A stretch of DNA of 64,000 bases from Diphasiastrum complanatum (GCA_029204225.1 CM055110.1:33174416-33238415); one strand, 5' to 3'; shown: positions 49,230 to 62,930, counted from the stretch's first letter. The notes: generated by a model from the letters alone, not told the origin. Numbers and translations are program-made.

Positions 49230-49800
49230 TATGGTACATAACTCCTTGCGAATTCATCCAAAAACATTTTGGTTAACGGCAATGGGAAATGATCCTTTAC
49301 AGTAAATGAATTAAGTTTGTGGTAATAGGTTGCCATTCTTCTTGGGTGACTATAAGTGTAGGGCTTAACCAAAGTGTATAGTCGATAGTATATATTAATC
49401 CCACCGTTACTAGTTTTTTAATCTCCCCCCTAACTTGTTATGCATGCTTCAGATTCATTCAATAACATTGTTGACGCGAATTGATCTTGCGTCAATGATA
49501 ACGTCAATTGCGTGCTCATAGATCTCTTTGTCACTGGAATGGCCACTGTGGCTTTTGGTCTTGCATCATTTGCGGTCCTTGCTGACAAGGTGCTGGCTAT
49601 TGTTGCATCTGCGGCTGTGGTGGTTGTTGTTGATGCATCTGCACTACAAATGCCGCCGTGGTTGTCACAGCCTGTAATCTTCCACAGTCATTTGTCCAAG
49701 GACTGTACATATTACAAATAGTGTAGTACCATGAGCCACTAGGACATTCATTAATGTAATGTCCCTCTTGATTGCAGTTTCAGCAACGTACATTTCCTTG
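49230..49800 (-). pseudogene. Second gypsy-type remnant (gag knuckle and RT scrap)
   Basis: On the minus strand, 49790-49741 encodes a CCHC knuckle (NCNQEGHYINECP) with one in-frame TGA, followed by a Gln/Pro-rich part (QQQPPQPQMQQ) to about 49530. Further on, 49440-49230 reads KKLVTVGLIYTIDYTLW and DHFPLP-type text ahead of LDEFA. That resembles the fingers and palm start of a gypsy reverse transcriptase different from the one at 46 kb. Protease is missing, so an internal deletion has occurred. Confidence 0.6.
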
Positions 49801-50689
49801 TCTGAATTCAGTGGTAACTATGTCATTATTTCAAACAACCGTGTGTTTCTTATCCTTCCTTTCTTCTTATGTTTTCTGGATTTCTTTCTCTCATTAGACG
49901 AAGAAGAGCTCTATGGAACTCGAAGACACTAAATCTATCTTGGAGTCGAAATCGGACGAATCACTTCATGTATGGTATTTCAATCATAGCAAATGGCTTG
50001 GATGTCTTGGAGATTCTTGCGTCAGCTCTTTAATATTTGCTATTTAAAATAATCTATTGTCACACATGTTCTTGAGTGTATACCTTTCACTTGCAAACTT
50101 GGTCTGCATTTGTCTCTTGCCAAGTGGTGGCTTGGATGATGAGATATCATGACACGGGGCTAGTCTTGCCTTTGTAAATATGCCATTCTATTTTGAGCAA
50201 TTCATCAGATGCAATGCCATCATAGGCCAAAAATTGATGTGATTTTCATTAATATTTTTCAAATATGATAAAATCTTAGCTTCAAGAAAATTGATTATAG
50301 AGATATCATGCACTTTGTTGGAGATAACTTCATCTATGATTTATTTATTAATATAGTATATATAATTATCATTTTGCAAGAGAGAGAAGTAGTGCTATTC
50401 ATATGATTTAATGATACAAAAGGCAAAAGATGGTATGTGAAAAGATACTGGTTATCAACTGATGTTTTGGTTTTACTTTGACATCTAGTAACATCGAAGA
50501 TTTTGCTAATATGAGTGTTTTGAATATTTCAAATTACTATTACCTTTGGTTAATAATATACCTGCATGACTTTATGTTCTAAGAAAGATCATACTGGTGA
50601 CAATATAGTTGTCACAAACATTATTGCTACCAATCAAGAGTTAGAAGTGGTAGATGCTTTCGTTTGGTAATTGTAGCCAAGAATCTTAG
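49801..50689. repeat. Includes inverted partial R2a (50047-50478)
   Basis: 50047-50478 is the reverse complement of about 9173-9600, including the text around GCCTTTGTAAATATG and CATCATAGGCC-like words. The rest is AT-rich without a recognised gene. Confidence 0.75.
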
Positions 50690-52405
50690 AGCTCTAAGAC
50701 TGAACATTGGCAAAGAACCTCACAATTTCGTTGGCCTGATCCACACAAATACCTTTTTAGATATAGTCATTTTCTTAGGTTTGGTAAATGTTTGCTCTAG
50801 TTGGACAATGTTATAGTTGCTCTATTCGATAAATAGTAATCAATAACAAATATGACAGTATTGACATATTGTTGAAAGAAAGATAAGAAGGGAACCTTCA
50901 TAGCATATGAGAGAAAGAAGATCAAACTATTGATTATTTCTCACAAAACTCATACATCAATTGACACACTCCCAACTAGTTATAGTGCAGAGACGTTTGT
51001 AGACACAACTACAGAAATAGCATGGTTGTTAACATGACATCAAATGACACACTCTCACCTAGTTATAGTGCATCGAAGTGTGTAGACGTTGCTTCAGAAA
51101 TGACATGGATGTTAACATGACCAATCACTTGGCTGGGTTTACATCATTACATATCTACATCTTCAAAATAGTTTGTCCCCAATTAACAGAAATTGCCCTT
51201 ACGATGTCAATTTTAATACATCGAACAAAGTTAGCTCATTCAAACTTCTATATCATATACAAAAAATCTAGACTACACATTAAATGTACAATTTATGACA
51301 AAGTACGGCTCCACAAACTTTGTACTTTACAATCATTCTCTAATTTGCTATTAGTTTAAGTCATTTAGAATGAAATAGAATGACATTTAGGATGAAAATG
51401 TAATTACTATTTAGTGATATAAATGGCACCCCTTTTCAATTTAGATTAATTAAAAGAATTCTTGTTGGAATCATCATGTGAATCTTATTGAATTTGAGAA
51501 TCCGCAAAATTGCACCATCACTTAGATGCCTATCCTAGAACAATTTGCATTCAAATAAGATTTAAAAACAACCAATTTTTTTTTGTAATGAATTAATTTT
51601 ATTTTGCAAGTTTGGGACTTCTATGAGGATTTTTCTGGAGATGCATAAAAAGCCATGAAAACCATTAAAAAATAATAATGAGTCATCAAAAGATTTGTAT
51701 TTCCCAAACATTAACAACTAAAAACTAAACTTTGAAGATTAAGTCATAAACCTGGTAATCCTTAAAAGGTTTGCCACAAAAACACCAACTTTATCCTATG
51801 TAGTGAGATTCCATATAATAAATAGACATTTGTGAAAGGAAAAAAGTAAATAGGTAAAGATAGATGAATGTGTGTGAAAAGAATCTAAACACCCAAAAAA
51901 TGACCTATGCTAGATCTCTACAATATGTGATGAGTTAAAAAACGACTATCATACCACATGAATCAACTCGTTGGACACGTGCACTGAATTTAGTCATAAA
52001 TCACAAATTGCAGCCATAAGCTATTGCAAACAAATAGAACTAGGCGCACCCCAAAACCGCAAAAGAGAAATGTGGCTTGTTGCCCATTGTGATGTTGTTG
52101 TTTAATTATTTTTACTGTAACCTCTGCCTTATCTAAAAAAGATGGAATGAATTTCTATGTTGGTCATGTGATAAGTCTTAGAAGCTTTCCCACACACAAG
52201 AGCAAGGATATGGTGATAATGAAGCCCTTCCTTATCATATGGTATTGTTTTACTACGCTACGTGACATTTTAGGATTTAATAAATAGGGACAAAAGATGC
52301 TTAGGCCTTTTCATTTGTGTACTTGGGTCAAGAACCTTAACATCATGTTAAGGAATGAGTGTCTATCTAAGCCTTGCTGACATGTGATATTAGTGTACTT
52401 GTTGT
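50690..52405 (-). repeat. R3 repeat, inverted (left arm)
   Basis: Reverse complement of 55005-56685 over about 1.7 kb, with small indels. Its right edge carries the TTGTTGACATG-type end seen in the other R3 copies. Confidence 0.85.
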
Positions 52406-53189
52406 GATAATCTACTCATATATGTTGCAATCTCTTGATATAACACTAAATGTAATATTATCATGGGTTGGAGATCAAGGCATTATTAGTCATAGGTAGA
52501 TTATGATAGATTCATGATATGCAATGCATGGTGAATAGTAATTCATGGTTATGATGATTGCCTGCTTTCAATCAAGTTATGATCCATAACTCCATGCTAC
52601 AATAAAGTGTCCACAACTTAGAATGATTACTACGTGAATGGGAATGTGATGTTTAGCGAGGTTGATTTTCAAGATATTGAATTCACCCACATTAGATATT
52701 AATTATCAAGGGCTTTCTAGATTAGAGAGGCATGGGTGTAAGTGCAATAGCACAAGGAAAGAGGATCCGATGTAAAAGTTAGAACTTTCTCTCAATAGGC
52801 GAAGGCTATCATGGGCTTTACAAGCATAATGCCCTCGAGCATGCAATTGTGATTGTAATTCAATCATGACAATAGTAAACATGCATAATCTAATCATTAT
52901 CCTAGTGTAAATAACACTAGTAATAAACACTAAGAAACAGAAATTAAAAACCAATACTTTGGTCTTTGATGTGCTTTTCTCGCTTATGGCAAAAGTAGCA
53001 TGAACTAAGAATTAGTGCTTTCTAATTCAAATACATGGGTACTCCCACTGGAATTGGTTTTAGGAGGAATCACTCATTTGAAATTCAACACCGTGGCTTT
53101 TGGTTTGAAATTTTCCTCCTCTAGCTAGCATCGTCTCTAGGGCTGAGCTACAACTCATCATGTCATACACTGCTATCTTTATATGAAGG

Positions 53190-53324
<135 letters not shown>

Positions 53325-53336
53325 CACTTATTCCCT

Positions 53337-53583
53337 ATGTTTGCAAGCTTGTTTCTACTTTAGGTGTCTTTCGGTTGCTTCCTTTTGTGTAACAAACCTA
53401 AGTGATAATCTCATAGCATTGAGTTGTTCAAATGAGACTAAATTTGTGGGCATCCATGTGGTGCATAGTGGTCTCAATTGGTCGTATAATTTCACTTTGA
53501 ATGAACAAATCGAATACATTTGTGATTTCACAAGAAGGGAGGGCATGCCATTGCAGGCAACCAACCTGTATATATGGACTTAG
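53337..53583 (+). pseudogene. S1 self-incompatibility-like (SPH), copy 3
   Basis: The original start region is missing. The frame resumes with a disrupted signal peptide and then SFCVTNLSDN, SCSNETKFVGIHVVHSG, LNWSYNF and EYICDFTRREG, ending at TAG after LYIWT. Compared with copy 2 it has many substitutions but keeps the pattern of the domain. A stop early in the leader and the lost ATG make it a pseudogene. Confidence 0.65.
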
Positions 53584-53752
53584 AAAATGAACTTCGACGT
53601 AAGGCTAGACATTCTTTCTGCACTAATTCTTTCGATTGTATAGCCAAAGTGTCATGGTCTGAGTCCCGCTCGAGATTTTGAAATATTAATTTACATATGC
53701 CAAAAATCTAAAATGAATGTACAATCCCTCTCTTGCCATACAACGACCTCTA

Positions 53753-55003
53753 TGTTGTGGGACTGTTGTCAAGCCATGCACAAGATGCTTGTGCACCTAT
53801 TTGCTTGCGCGAAGGTGCTTGAGCGCATGTTGGTTGTCCTCATTGTCCCATAAGCAGTTAGGGTGCTTGGATTCCTCTCCATATAAGAAGTAACTTGCAC
53901 ATTGTCTCCAGTCCCCTGGTACCAGCCCTTTTGGGGTCAAGAACAAGCGGATGGCTAGGCGATTGGGGGTGGGATCCCAATAGAAGCTAGATCCAAACTC
54001 AAGATAGATTAATTTTTTAGTTGTGAGCTTGATCTCACATATTGTTGCTAGATTTCATAGGTTGGATCAACATTATAAGTGTTAGAACTGAGGTTGAGAT
54101 TGCAAGCAACATATCCATCTCCATCTTTGTCATTACTATAATTTCTCATAGAGAACTTGCTTCAACTGGTTCACATTTTTTGGAGCATAGTGGGAGATTA
54201 ACATCTTCCAATTATGCAATGTGGAAGATAAGGATGGAATCATTATTTACAAGATGTAATGGACATTGTTAGTATAGCCAAAGAAGAACCTGCAACACCT
54301 AATCAAATTGCAGCATTCAAGAAGAGAACTAGAATTGCTCTTCATTTTATAAAAATGAATGTCACAAATGAAATGTAAAGGGAGATCAGTACATGCACTA
54401 TTGCCAAGGAGGCTTGGGGCACTCTTAAAACAATCTATGAAATTAAGAATACTTCAAGATTGCTTACACTTAGAAATCAGATCTTTCTAAGTTATCAAAG
54501 AGTAGACGAGAGTGCTTCAAATTATGTAATGAGAGTTAAAGATCTTCATCAAGAGTTAGCTGGTATCGGTGATGCTCTTAAGAACACTAAGCCTGTTCAA
54601 GTAGTCCTTAATGGACTAAGAGATGAGTACGACAATATTGTGCAGACTTATGTTGTTAGGGAGGAGCTTCCATCTCTGGAGACTCTTCAAGGAGATCTCA
54701 TTGTTGAAGAAAGCAAACAAGAGAACAAGATGTCGAGGATCAACAAACTTTCATTGAAGGATGGTGCAGATGATGGAGCACATTTCACCAAGGAGAATTC
54801 AAGAGGCAAGGGAAAAGGTCAACAACACTTCAAGAAGGATAAAGCCAAAGAAGGTGGTGAGGATCAATCCTCACAAGCTGCAACATCCAGTGGCGAGAAG
54901 AAGTTGTCAAAGATCAAATGTTTCTTTTGTGGCAAAAAGAGCCACTATGCATCAAATTATTTCAAGAAGAAGAACCAGTCCAAGCAAGCAAAGCTTACTA
55001 AAG
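53753..55003 (+). pseudogene. Copia gag fragment with possible 5' LTR
   Basis: 53753-54072 starts TGTTGTGGGA and ends GGATCAACA and could be a 320-bp LTR, though no primer site follows. The gag frame begins near 54180 with SGRLTSSNYAMWKIRMESLF and has a stop after CNGHC and another near 54378. It then runs open from 54460, with YDNIVQTYVVREELPSLETL and a knuckle (CFFCGKKSHYASNYF) whose last Cys is Tyr. It ends where R3 sequence starts. Confidence 0.75.
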
Positions 55004-55004
55004 T

Positions 55005-56685
55005 GTCAACAAATACAATAATATCACATGTCAACAAGGCCTAGATAAACACTCGTTCCTTAATATGATGTTAGGGTTCTTGAGCCAAGTACACAAATGA
55101 AAAGGCCTATGCATCTTGTTTCCCTACTTATTAAATTCTAAAATGGCACATAACATATTTAAATAATACCATATGATTGGGAAGAGTTTCATTATGACCA
55201 TATGCTTGTGTGGGAAAGCTTCTAAGACTTATCACGTGACCAACATAGAAATTTGTTCCTTCTTTTTTGGATAGGGTGGGGGTTCTAGTAAAAATAATTA
55301 AACAACAACATCACAACAGGCAACAAGCCACATTTCTTTTTTGCAGTTTTCGGGTGCACCTAGTTCTATTTGTTTGCAATAGCTTATGCATGCAATTTGT
55401 AATTTATGCTAAAATTCACTGCATGAGTTAATTCATGTAGTATGATAGTCATTTGTTAACTCATCACAGACTGTAGACATCCAACATAGGTCATGTTTTG
55501 GGTGTTTAGATTCTTTCCATGCATATTCATCTATGTTTACTTGTTTATTTGTTTATTTTTCCCTTTTGCAAATGTTTGTTGATTTTTTGGAATCTCACTA
55601 CATAGGATAGAGTTGGTGTTTTTTGTGGCAAACCTTTTAAGGATTACCAGGTTTATGACTAAATCTTCAAAGTTTAGTTTTTAGGAAATACAAACATTTG
55701 ATGACTCAATATTGATTTTTAATAGTTTTCATGGGTTTTTATGCATCCCCAAAGGAATCCTCATAGAAGTCCCAAACCTGCAAATTTTTACATTCATTAC
55801 TGAAAATGTTTGGTTGTTCTTTAATCTTATTTTGAATGAAAATTGATCTATGATAGGCATCTAAGTGATGGTGAAATTTTCCAGAATCTCAAATTCAACA
55901 AGAATTCTTTTAATGAATCTAAATTGATAAGGGAATAGGCCAATTATATCATTAAACATTAATTACTATTTCATCCTAAATGTCATTCTATTTCATTCTA
56001 AATGACTTAAATTACTGGCAAATTAGAGAATGATTGTAAATTACAAAGTGTATTGAGCCCCACTTTGTAATAAATTATACATTTAATGTGCAGTTTAGAT
56101 TTTTTGTATATGATATAGAAGTTTAAATGAGCTAACTTTGTCCGATGATGTATTAAAATTGACATCGTAAAGGCAAATTCTATTGATTGGGGCCAAACTA
56201 TTTTGAAGATGTAGATATGTAATGATGTAAACCCAGCCAAGTGACTGGTCATGTTAGTATCCATGTCATTTCTGAAGCACAGTCTACAAACCTCTATGCA
56301 CTATAACTAGGTGAGAGTGTGTCATTTGATGTCATGTTAACAGCCATGTTATTTTTGAAGCTGCATCTACAAACCGCACTGCAGTATAACTAGCTGAGAG
56401 TGTGTCATTTGATGTATGAGTTTTACAAGAAGTAATCAATAGTTTGATCTAACTGCTATGTAGACTTTCTTCTTATCTTTCTTCCAACACATGTTCAATA
56501 TGTTAGTATTTTCATATTTGTTATTGATTACTATTAATTGAATTCTGATCTCATAGGGCAAATATAACATTGTCCAAACAATTACGAAACCTAAGAGACC
56601 GACTATAACTAAAAGGTATTTACGTCGATTAGACCAAGGAAATGTAAAAATTATTGAGGGTCTTTGCCATGTTCAGTAAAACGAA
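55005..56685 (+). repeat. R3 repeat, direct (right arm)
   Basis: Inverted partner of 50690-52405 and direct match to 15692-16421. It starts with two TGTCAACAA words. No coding frame is recognised, and the tail of the gag frame runs into it for about a dozen residues by chance. Confidence 0.85.
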
Positions 56686-57472
56686 AGTAAAACAAAAGTA
56701 TATGATGATAACCAGTAAAGTAAAACGAAAATATCTGTTGATAACCAATACGTTTACAACAAAGTACCCCCAATCAACTTATTATGAAGTTTTTAGCACA
56801 GTACAGGATCTTTATGGGGTGTTGGGTTTGCACGAGAATGATCAAAGAACAGTTTAGTTGAAAAATCCAAGGCAAGAGCACAATGGCATACCACAGACTT
56901 GAAAAACTAACTCTTTACTATGATAGATAGCTATCAGAAATAGTTCTAAGTGCTCATTATGGGGAAGAGAGGTTGCTCACGGGTAGCAAGATAAAATGAT
57001 AACCAAAAACCTCGGGTAGATAATGAGCCCAAAACACCAAAATCACAATATGGCAAAAGAAGCCATAATTTTCCTACATCAATGAGGCTTGAGTTCCTAC
57101 AGTGGATTTGCATGGAATGTCCACATCTTCCAGTTAACTCATATATCATAGATCCACATGTAAAACTGCATGCATGGATGTTGCATGGATTGCATGTCAG
57201 CTCCCTAAGCTACCTAGACATGTGTAGATTATGTAAACTGATTTGCATGTTGCATGCATGCATTCTAACTAACATTGCATGTCATCTAATATTTTGCATG
57301 ACATCATAATTGAATCTACCTATCTCAAATTCAACCTATTCTAGAAGGTTATCTACTCACTTCACATACCTTAATGTACAGTAAAATATTTACAAGAAAT
57401 AAGGTGAGCATAGCCCCCAAAGTCAACACATGAAGATATGTTTTACGACTTTTCACACTCCTTGAAATATAT
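56686..57472. other. Stretch without recognised gene
   Basis: AT-rich. About 56660-56760 holds a short tandem of AAAACGAAA...GATAACCA type. 57130-57310 is rich in GCATG words. A TTTGGGGGC tract on the minus strand at about 57414 could be the polypurine tract of the copia remnant to the right, but no LTR is evident. Confidence 0.3.
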
Positions 57473-59500
57473 CTACCTATTCACCATAGACTTTGAGATT
57501 AAGCCAAGATTAGATCTCATCTTGACAAATGCATTCTTGAGCAATGGCTTGGTGAGAAGATCTACAACACAATTTGAAGATCCAACATGCTCCAATAAGA
57601 TCTCTCTCCCAATTACTTTCTCTCTTACAAAGTGATGAGCTACCTCAATGTGTTTGCTCCTTGCATGGAATACAAGATTGTTTGCAAGAGCATGAGCCGA
57701 AATGTTATCATTATTGATAATTGGAAGGTCTTCATCTCCATAACACTTTAGCTCCATAAGTATCCTCTTGATCCATAAAACTTCCTTAGTTATGATTGTA
57801 AGAGCTTTGTACTCAGCTTCACAAGATGACAAGGATATAGTTGCTTGCTTCTTTGATAGCCAAAAAACTAGATTCCCTCTAATGAAAACGGTGAAATCAC
57901 TTGTGGATTTTCTATCCACTCTGTCTCTTTGAAAATATGATTCTGAAAATGCAACAAAAGTTAGATCGCCTCCTTTATAGAACAATCCATAGTCTAAGGT
58001 AGAAGATACATATCTCAAGATTCTCTTTCCCAATTTCCAATGACATATCTTTGGATCCTACATGTATTGGCTTAATTTGTGCACACTGAAACTTAGATCA
58101 GGCCTACTAACTCTTAATCAAATAAGAGGGCCAATAAGACTCCTATAAAGAGTGAACTCCTTGAAGGATCTTTTATCCTCTTTCATAGGAACTTTTACTA
58201 TTTGCTCCATTGGAGTATCTATGCCTTTACAGTTTTCCATTTTAAATTTCTTAAGCATGGAAAGAGCATAACCACTTTGACTTATGAAAGCATGACCTTT
58301 CCAAAAGTCAATTTCTAGGCCTAAAATGTAGTGAAGAACTCCTAGATTTTGAATCTTAAATTTACTTCTGAGTGCACATTTCGTTTCTTCAAGTAGCTCC
58401 TCATTATTTCCACTAAAAATAAAATCATTTACATAGATGAGAAGAATAACTACAATGTTATTTACAAACTTAATGTACAATGAAGGGTCGTATTCACTAA
58501 GATGAAATCTGAGTGATATGAGAAAGGAGTTGAGCCTTGGATACCAAGACCTCTTGGTGCTTGTTTTAGTCCAGAGACTTCTGAACAAAAGACAAAGTTT
58601 TGTTTCTTTAAGAACCTTCACGAATCCAGGTGGTTGCTCTCAAGGTAACCATTGAGGAAGGCATTAGAGACATCAAGTTGAAATATCCTCCAATTGTGAT
58701 AACATGCAAGAGAAATGAGAATTCTTATAGTTATCATTTTTGCAATATGTGGAAAAGTGTCTTCATAGTCAGGACCTTTGATTTGAGAGTGGCACAAAGT
58801 CTTGCTTTGAATTTGTTGATGGATCCATCATTGTTGTACTTGGTTTTGAATACCCATTTGCATCCAATGACATGCATCTTGCTAGGTGGTCCCACAAGCT
58901 CCCATGTATTGTTTGACATCCAGGCTTCAAACTCTTGGGTCATTGCTTCAACCCACTCCTTGTATTGAAGTGCTTCTTGGACATCTTTAGGCTCTTCATC
59001 TAATATGAAGAATGCATGATAGGATGTTTCATCTTCCACTTGTCTTCCTTCTTCATTATATGTGAGCCTTCTTGGCCCGGATCTTTCTCTTGTGGATATA
59101 CTAGGTGTAGGTGCTTAAACTTGCTCCTCCTCAAAGACTCGGGCCCGCCACATCTTGAACAACATCAAGATTGATGACTATAGATCCTGCATGAGGTTCC
59201 TTGATCTTTGCCTCATCCAAGTTAAACTTCTAATCTTCATGGAAGTCACATTTCAACTTACAACATTCTTGTTAGTAGAGGGAACATAAATTTTATATGC
59301 TTTCTTATAAGATGCATATCCAACAAAAATACCTCTAATAGCACTAGGATCATTCTTTTACTAGTCTCTAAAGGAACATGCACATAGCATAAGCAGTTAT
59401 TGAAATAACCTTCGGCTTCCTGATAAGTGGCAAATGGTGATGAGCCACGCTGAAAGGTTTGTTGAAGGCTTATGTATCTTTTCAAATGATCATCTCTAGA
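57473..59500 (-). pseudogene. Copia pol remnant: integrase end, RT, RNase H
   Basis: On the minus strand, 59485-59270 encodes the end of integrase (HVPLET, then IRGIFVGYASYKKAY in a second phase). 59039-58734 has the linker and RT start (EWVEAMTQEFEAWMSNNTWE, GCKWVFKTKYNNDGS). 58621-58118 has RT with IYVNDFIFSGNNEE, where the first Asp of the usual YVDD is Asn. 58033-57473 has a nearly complete RNase H (DRKSTSDFTVFIRG, SLSSCEAEYKA, HIEVAHHFVREK, LLTKPLLKNAF). It is a different copia family from the element at 37-43 kb. Gag, protease and LTRs are absent. Confidence 0.88.
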
Positions 59501-60993
59501 ACTGCTTCAACTTCTTCCTACAGTTGGCGTTCATCTTTAACTAACAAACATCTAAATCCAACAGATTAGCAATCCCCATCAATGGTGCCAAAAATAAGCA
59601 TATGTTGTGCTATACTGATCTTGATTGTAAGGATATGTAGTATAAAAGATTGTCGTTCCCCAAAGAGACTGCTTAATTTTGTGATTCTAGATGTTTTTAA
59701 CTCATTTGTTGTTCTTAAATTAAAATATGGTTGTCAATGGACATTCAAGAGTATCGATGACCAATATCACCGGTTAGGATGTGGTTTCAAACATGTAAAA
59801 GTAAAAGATATTGATGCCGACTAATCTCATATCAAACATGTTGCATTTCTGATTAGTGTATCCGACTTATTGGCTAGACCGATCTATCAATTTGTGCACC
59901 TAATAAAGTTTGTCAGGCAAGCAAGGTCTAGAAACCAAGGCAGAGAAACGTGCAAATGTCTCAATACAATCCAAATGTAGTCTGACAATTTGTCCTCAAC
60001 AATAGAAAGCGCTCATTCAAAGGACGACTGACTACTGAGTTAAATCGCACAAGTATCTATATGCAAGTTTAAGAGTACTGATTCACAACAACACAGATCA
60101 AGCTTTAGGATGTGCAAATCTGGATATATGTTAGTGTAATGTAACAGTGATTCTGAATGTTAACATCACAATTAAGTTCCAAGCAATTGATTATCCAATC
60201 ACACATGCAATTAGCTAACCAGTGAGTTTTAAAAGAATCTTAGCAAAGAATTTATGGTTGCTCTATACGACAGTATCAAGACTAAGGCAGCGTCTAACCA
60301 AGCTACAATCACAAGCACATCTGACAAGATGAGGCTTACCAACTGTTAGAAACAGAAGTACTCAGCAAATAGAAGGCTTATGATAATAAAGAGAAGGGAA
60401 AACTTGAAGACTCAAACTCTCTCTGTGATCTTCTGAAAAACTCGGTGGTTGTATTGAAGTGTAAGTGGTGTACATACAGGGAATGAGCGCGAAAGTACTT
60501 ATCCCTCTATTAACCGATATGTCGCTTCTTATTTAATTTAATTAACTAATTACATCCAATGCAAAACTTACAAGGGTACAATTTCCTCGGTGGCATCCTT
60601 GTCACGCGGCTTTGCTCCATTGAGAAGCGAGCACATGGAAGGTTACAATGTTTGATTGAGGCGCAATAAATGTGTCTTATGGAATGTTCTACTCTTAGGG
60701 CTAACCTTCTTATTAAGGTTCATGTCGTTTCATATCTGGCCTTTGGGATATATTCCGTTCTTCTGTCAAATTTATTTAGGCCTCTTTATGTTCAATATAT
60801 CTTTGAATAACTTGTCCATTAGATATTTCTTCATATTCGATAGTTATCTTCATCAATTGAGAGGTTAATTGGAATTTTGCATCACAATATAGTAATTCAA
60901 GAGAAATATGCATGTAATAGGGTATTACACTAAATGGTAATTGAACCATATCTCATTGGAATATAGTAGGCAGGTCTATACTCAATATTGCTG
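59501..60993. other. Stretch without recognised gene
   Basis: No convincing frame. CTGTTAGAAAC at about 60343 resembles the start of a copia LTR but no matching end was found. Confidence 0.3.
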
Positions 60994-61566
60994 AAATATA
61001 CCAGTGTTGGGTGGGTGTATAGGTGCCCGAGTGGTATCAACAATGGTATTGTAGAACATACCCGCCTAATATATAATATTCTAATAACATGGTCGATACT
61101 CAACCCAGGCTAGTTTTTGCCCATCAATGCACATATCAATACTCGGATTAGAGACAAAACATTCGAATTTAATATGGTATCAATATAGTATCCATTTTTA
61201 GTCAGTTTTCAAAATTTACTTATGTGACAGATATTAATCGTGGCGTCTTAAACTCATTGGTGGGCACCAACAAAGCATTGGCCTTAAAAATCATATGTAT
61301 ATTACATTTAAAATGATTATGATTTTTATTAAATGCATGCTACCTTTTATAAAATGTCTAATTTTAGAAAAAAAATTATATACTCATACCCGGGTTTATA
61401 CTCGGATGGTATCACTCTTACAATACCTAAGTTGGTTGATACTAGCCACCAATTTACAAAACATGTTGAAACTGATACCCGACTGGTATCAAATTTTTTT
61501 TAAAAGTATAATACCAGGACTGCCTGGTATTATAAATATTAATATACGCCCAACACTGGAATATAC
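60994..61566. mobile_element. hAT-type MITE with 8-bp target duplication
   Basis: The element spans 61002-61558 (557 bp). It begins CAGTGTTGGGT and ends with the inverse CCCAACACTG, the terminal type of hAT transposons. It is flanked by AAATATAC (60994-61001) and GAATATAC (61559-61566), an 8-bp target duplication with one mismatch. Internally it is rich in GGTATC and GATACC words and has no transposase. Confidence 0.85.
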
Positions 61567-62459
61567 CATTTAGAGCTAAAATCTCAATGTTAATGGCATA
61601 TCTACTTAGGACAACAATGGCTAGGATACCTTGTTGGAATATACGGTTCCTAGTCACTCACTATCATACATCTGAAAACCAAGATGTTTGGGGGTTGTAC
61701 ACCGCACTTGCAACGAATTTCTCTTTTTCAATAAAAGGATTTACCGTTTGTCATAGAGACATGAGTGTACTAAATCATTAGAGAGTGGAAAGACAAACAT
61801 TACATGTAATTATATGTTGATCACATTGCTTGCATTTTTATCATTTATATCCATCAAGCATAAGTGATTGGGAGCCAACACAATCCCTTGCAAGTATACT
61901 GGATTTGATTCATTCAAATATTGATTTAAAATTACAGTACATATGAAGAGCTACAACTCTTGTTGAGAATTGCGGAAACTACTGGGCAAATGACTTAGAA
62001 CACTCTAGAAAACCATTTTGATGAAAATCTAAAAGATGTCTTGGTGAAATCTTCTCATACGATTGGGTATTCCCTATGTCAATACATCATATTTGAACAT
62101 TGGGATACTGATTGGTTCAAAGTTGATACATTGACAAAGGATTCTATCTATCCCATCAATCACACGTCTGAGTGAAATCATGAGATTCCCAAAGCCGCTT
62201 GTTTTGCCCATTATATTATCATCACTTTCGAGATGTTCATGTTCTAATCCTTTTCTAGAGACTGACGTGTGTTTTGTATTGTCTTGAGAAAGTGAGAAAA
62301 GATTATCATAGGAAAGATATTCCATGCATCACAAATCCATAACTACCTTTGGGGAAGATGACCCATCCAAACCCTCAGCTAGGACCTGACATTTCTTATA
62401 CACAATAACATATCACGTGGATTTCAGCATGGGCGTCTGACGTATTTTCAGAAATTTTA
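61567..62459. other. Stretch without recognised gene
   Basis: AT-rich, only short frames on both strands. Nothing recognised. Confidence 0.3.
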
Positions 62460-62930
62460 TAGTCCGTCGCAATTCGACACGTCCAGGCCAAAAATCTCAA
62501 AATGGAGTCTAGTGATTAGGAAATTGTGGCGGCAACCAATTTTTGAAGTGGACCTCAGATTTCGACATGTCAAAATTCGACATCTCAACATGGATATGGC
62601 GTGGAATTTAAAAAAAAAAAAGATAATTAAATGTCATTCGACGTGGACGTCGGAATTCCTTGTTCGTCGGATTCTAACATCCACATTAGCAATCCAAAAG
62701 CCTGCTAACCGTGTCTGGAATCTGTGGTTCAGGCTTGAACCAACACGGACGTCGGATTCCGACGTGTTTTTGGGACGTCGAAATTCGTTGTTTGTTTCAT
62801 TTTTCCAAATTCGCGTGATGCAGTGCCTTCTTCCTCACTTTGTTTTGTGTAGGTTGGAGGAATTGAAGACGTCTTTGGAGCGAATATTGCGATTATTGAG
62901 ATTCTTGAAGACCAGTTCACGCTTTTGATG
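62460..62930. other. CpG-rich stretch with GACGTCGGA repeats
   Basis: Repeated CGACGTGGACGTCGGAATTC, GGACGTCGGATTCCGACGTG and TTCGACATGTC-type words at 62470-62790, including a near-perfect palindrome around 62751-62766. A 138-codon frame across it shows no family features. It could be a promoter-like or repeat-derived segment. Confidence 0.35.

Noticed and set aside
49512-49721. Val/Ala-rich plus-strand frame
   Set aside because: It is the complement of the Gln/Pro-rich gag remnant on the minus strand.
60343-60660. Possible copia LTR start (TGTTAGAAAC)
   Set aside because: No matching end, no primer site or polypurine tract and no second copy were found.
62512-62928. 138-codon plus-strand frame
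   Set aside because: It runs through a poly-A stretch and CpG-rich repeats, with no domain features or splice context.
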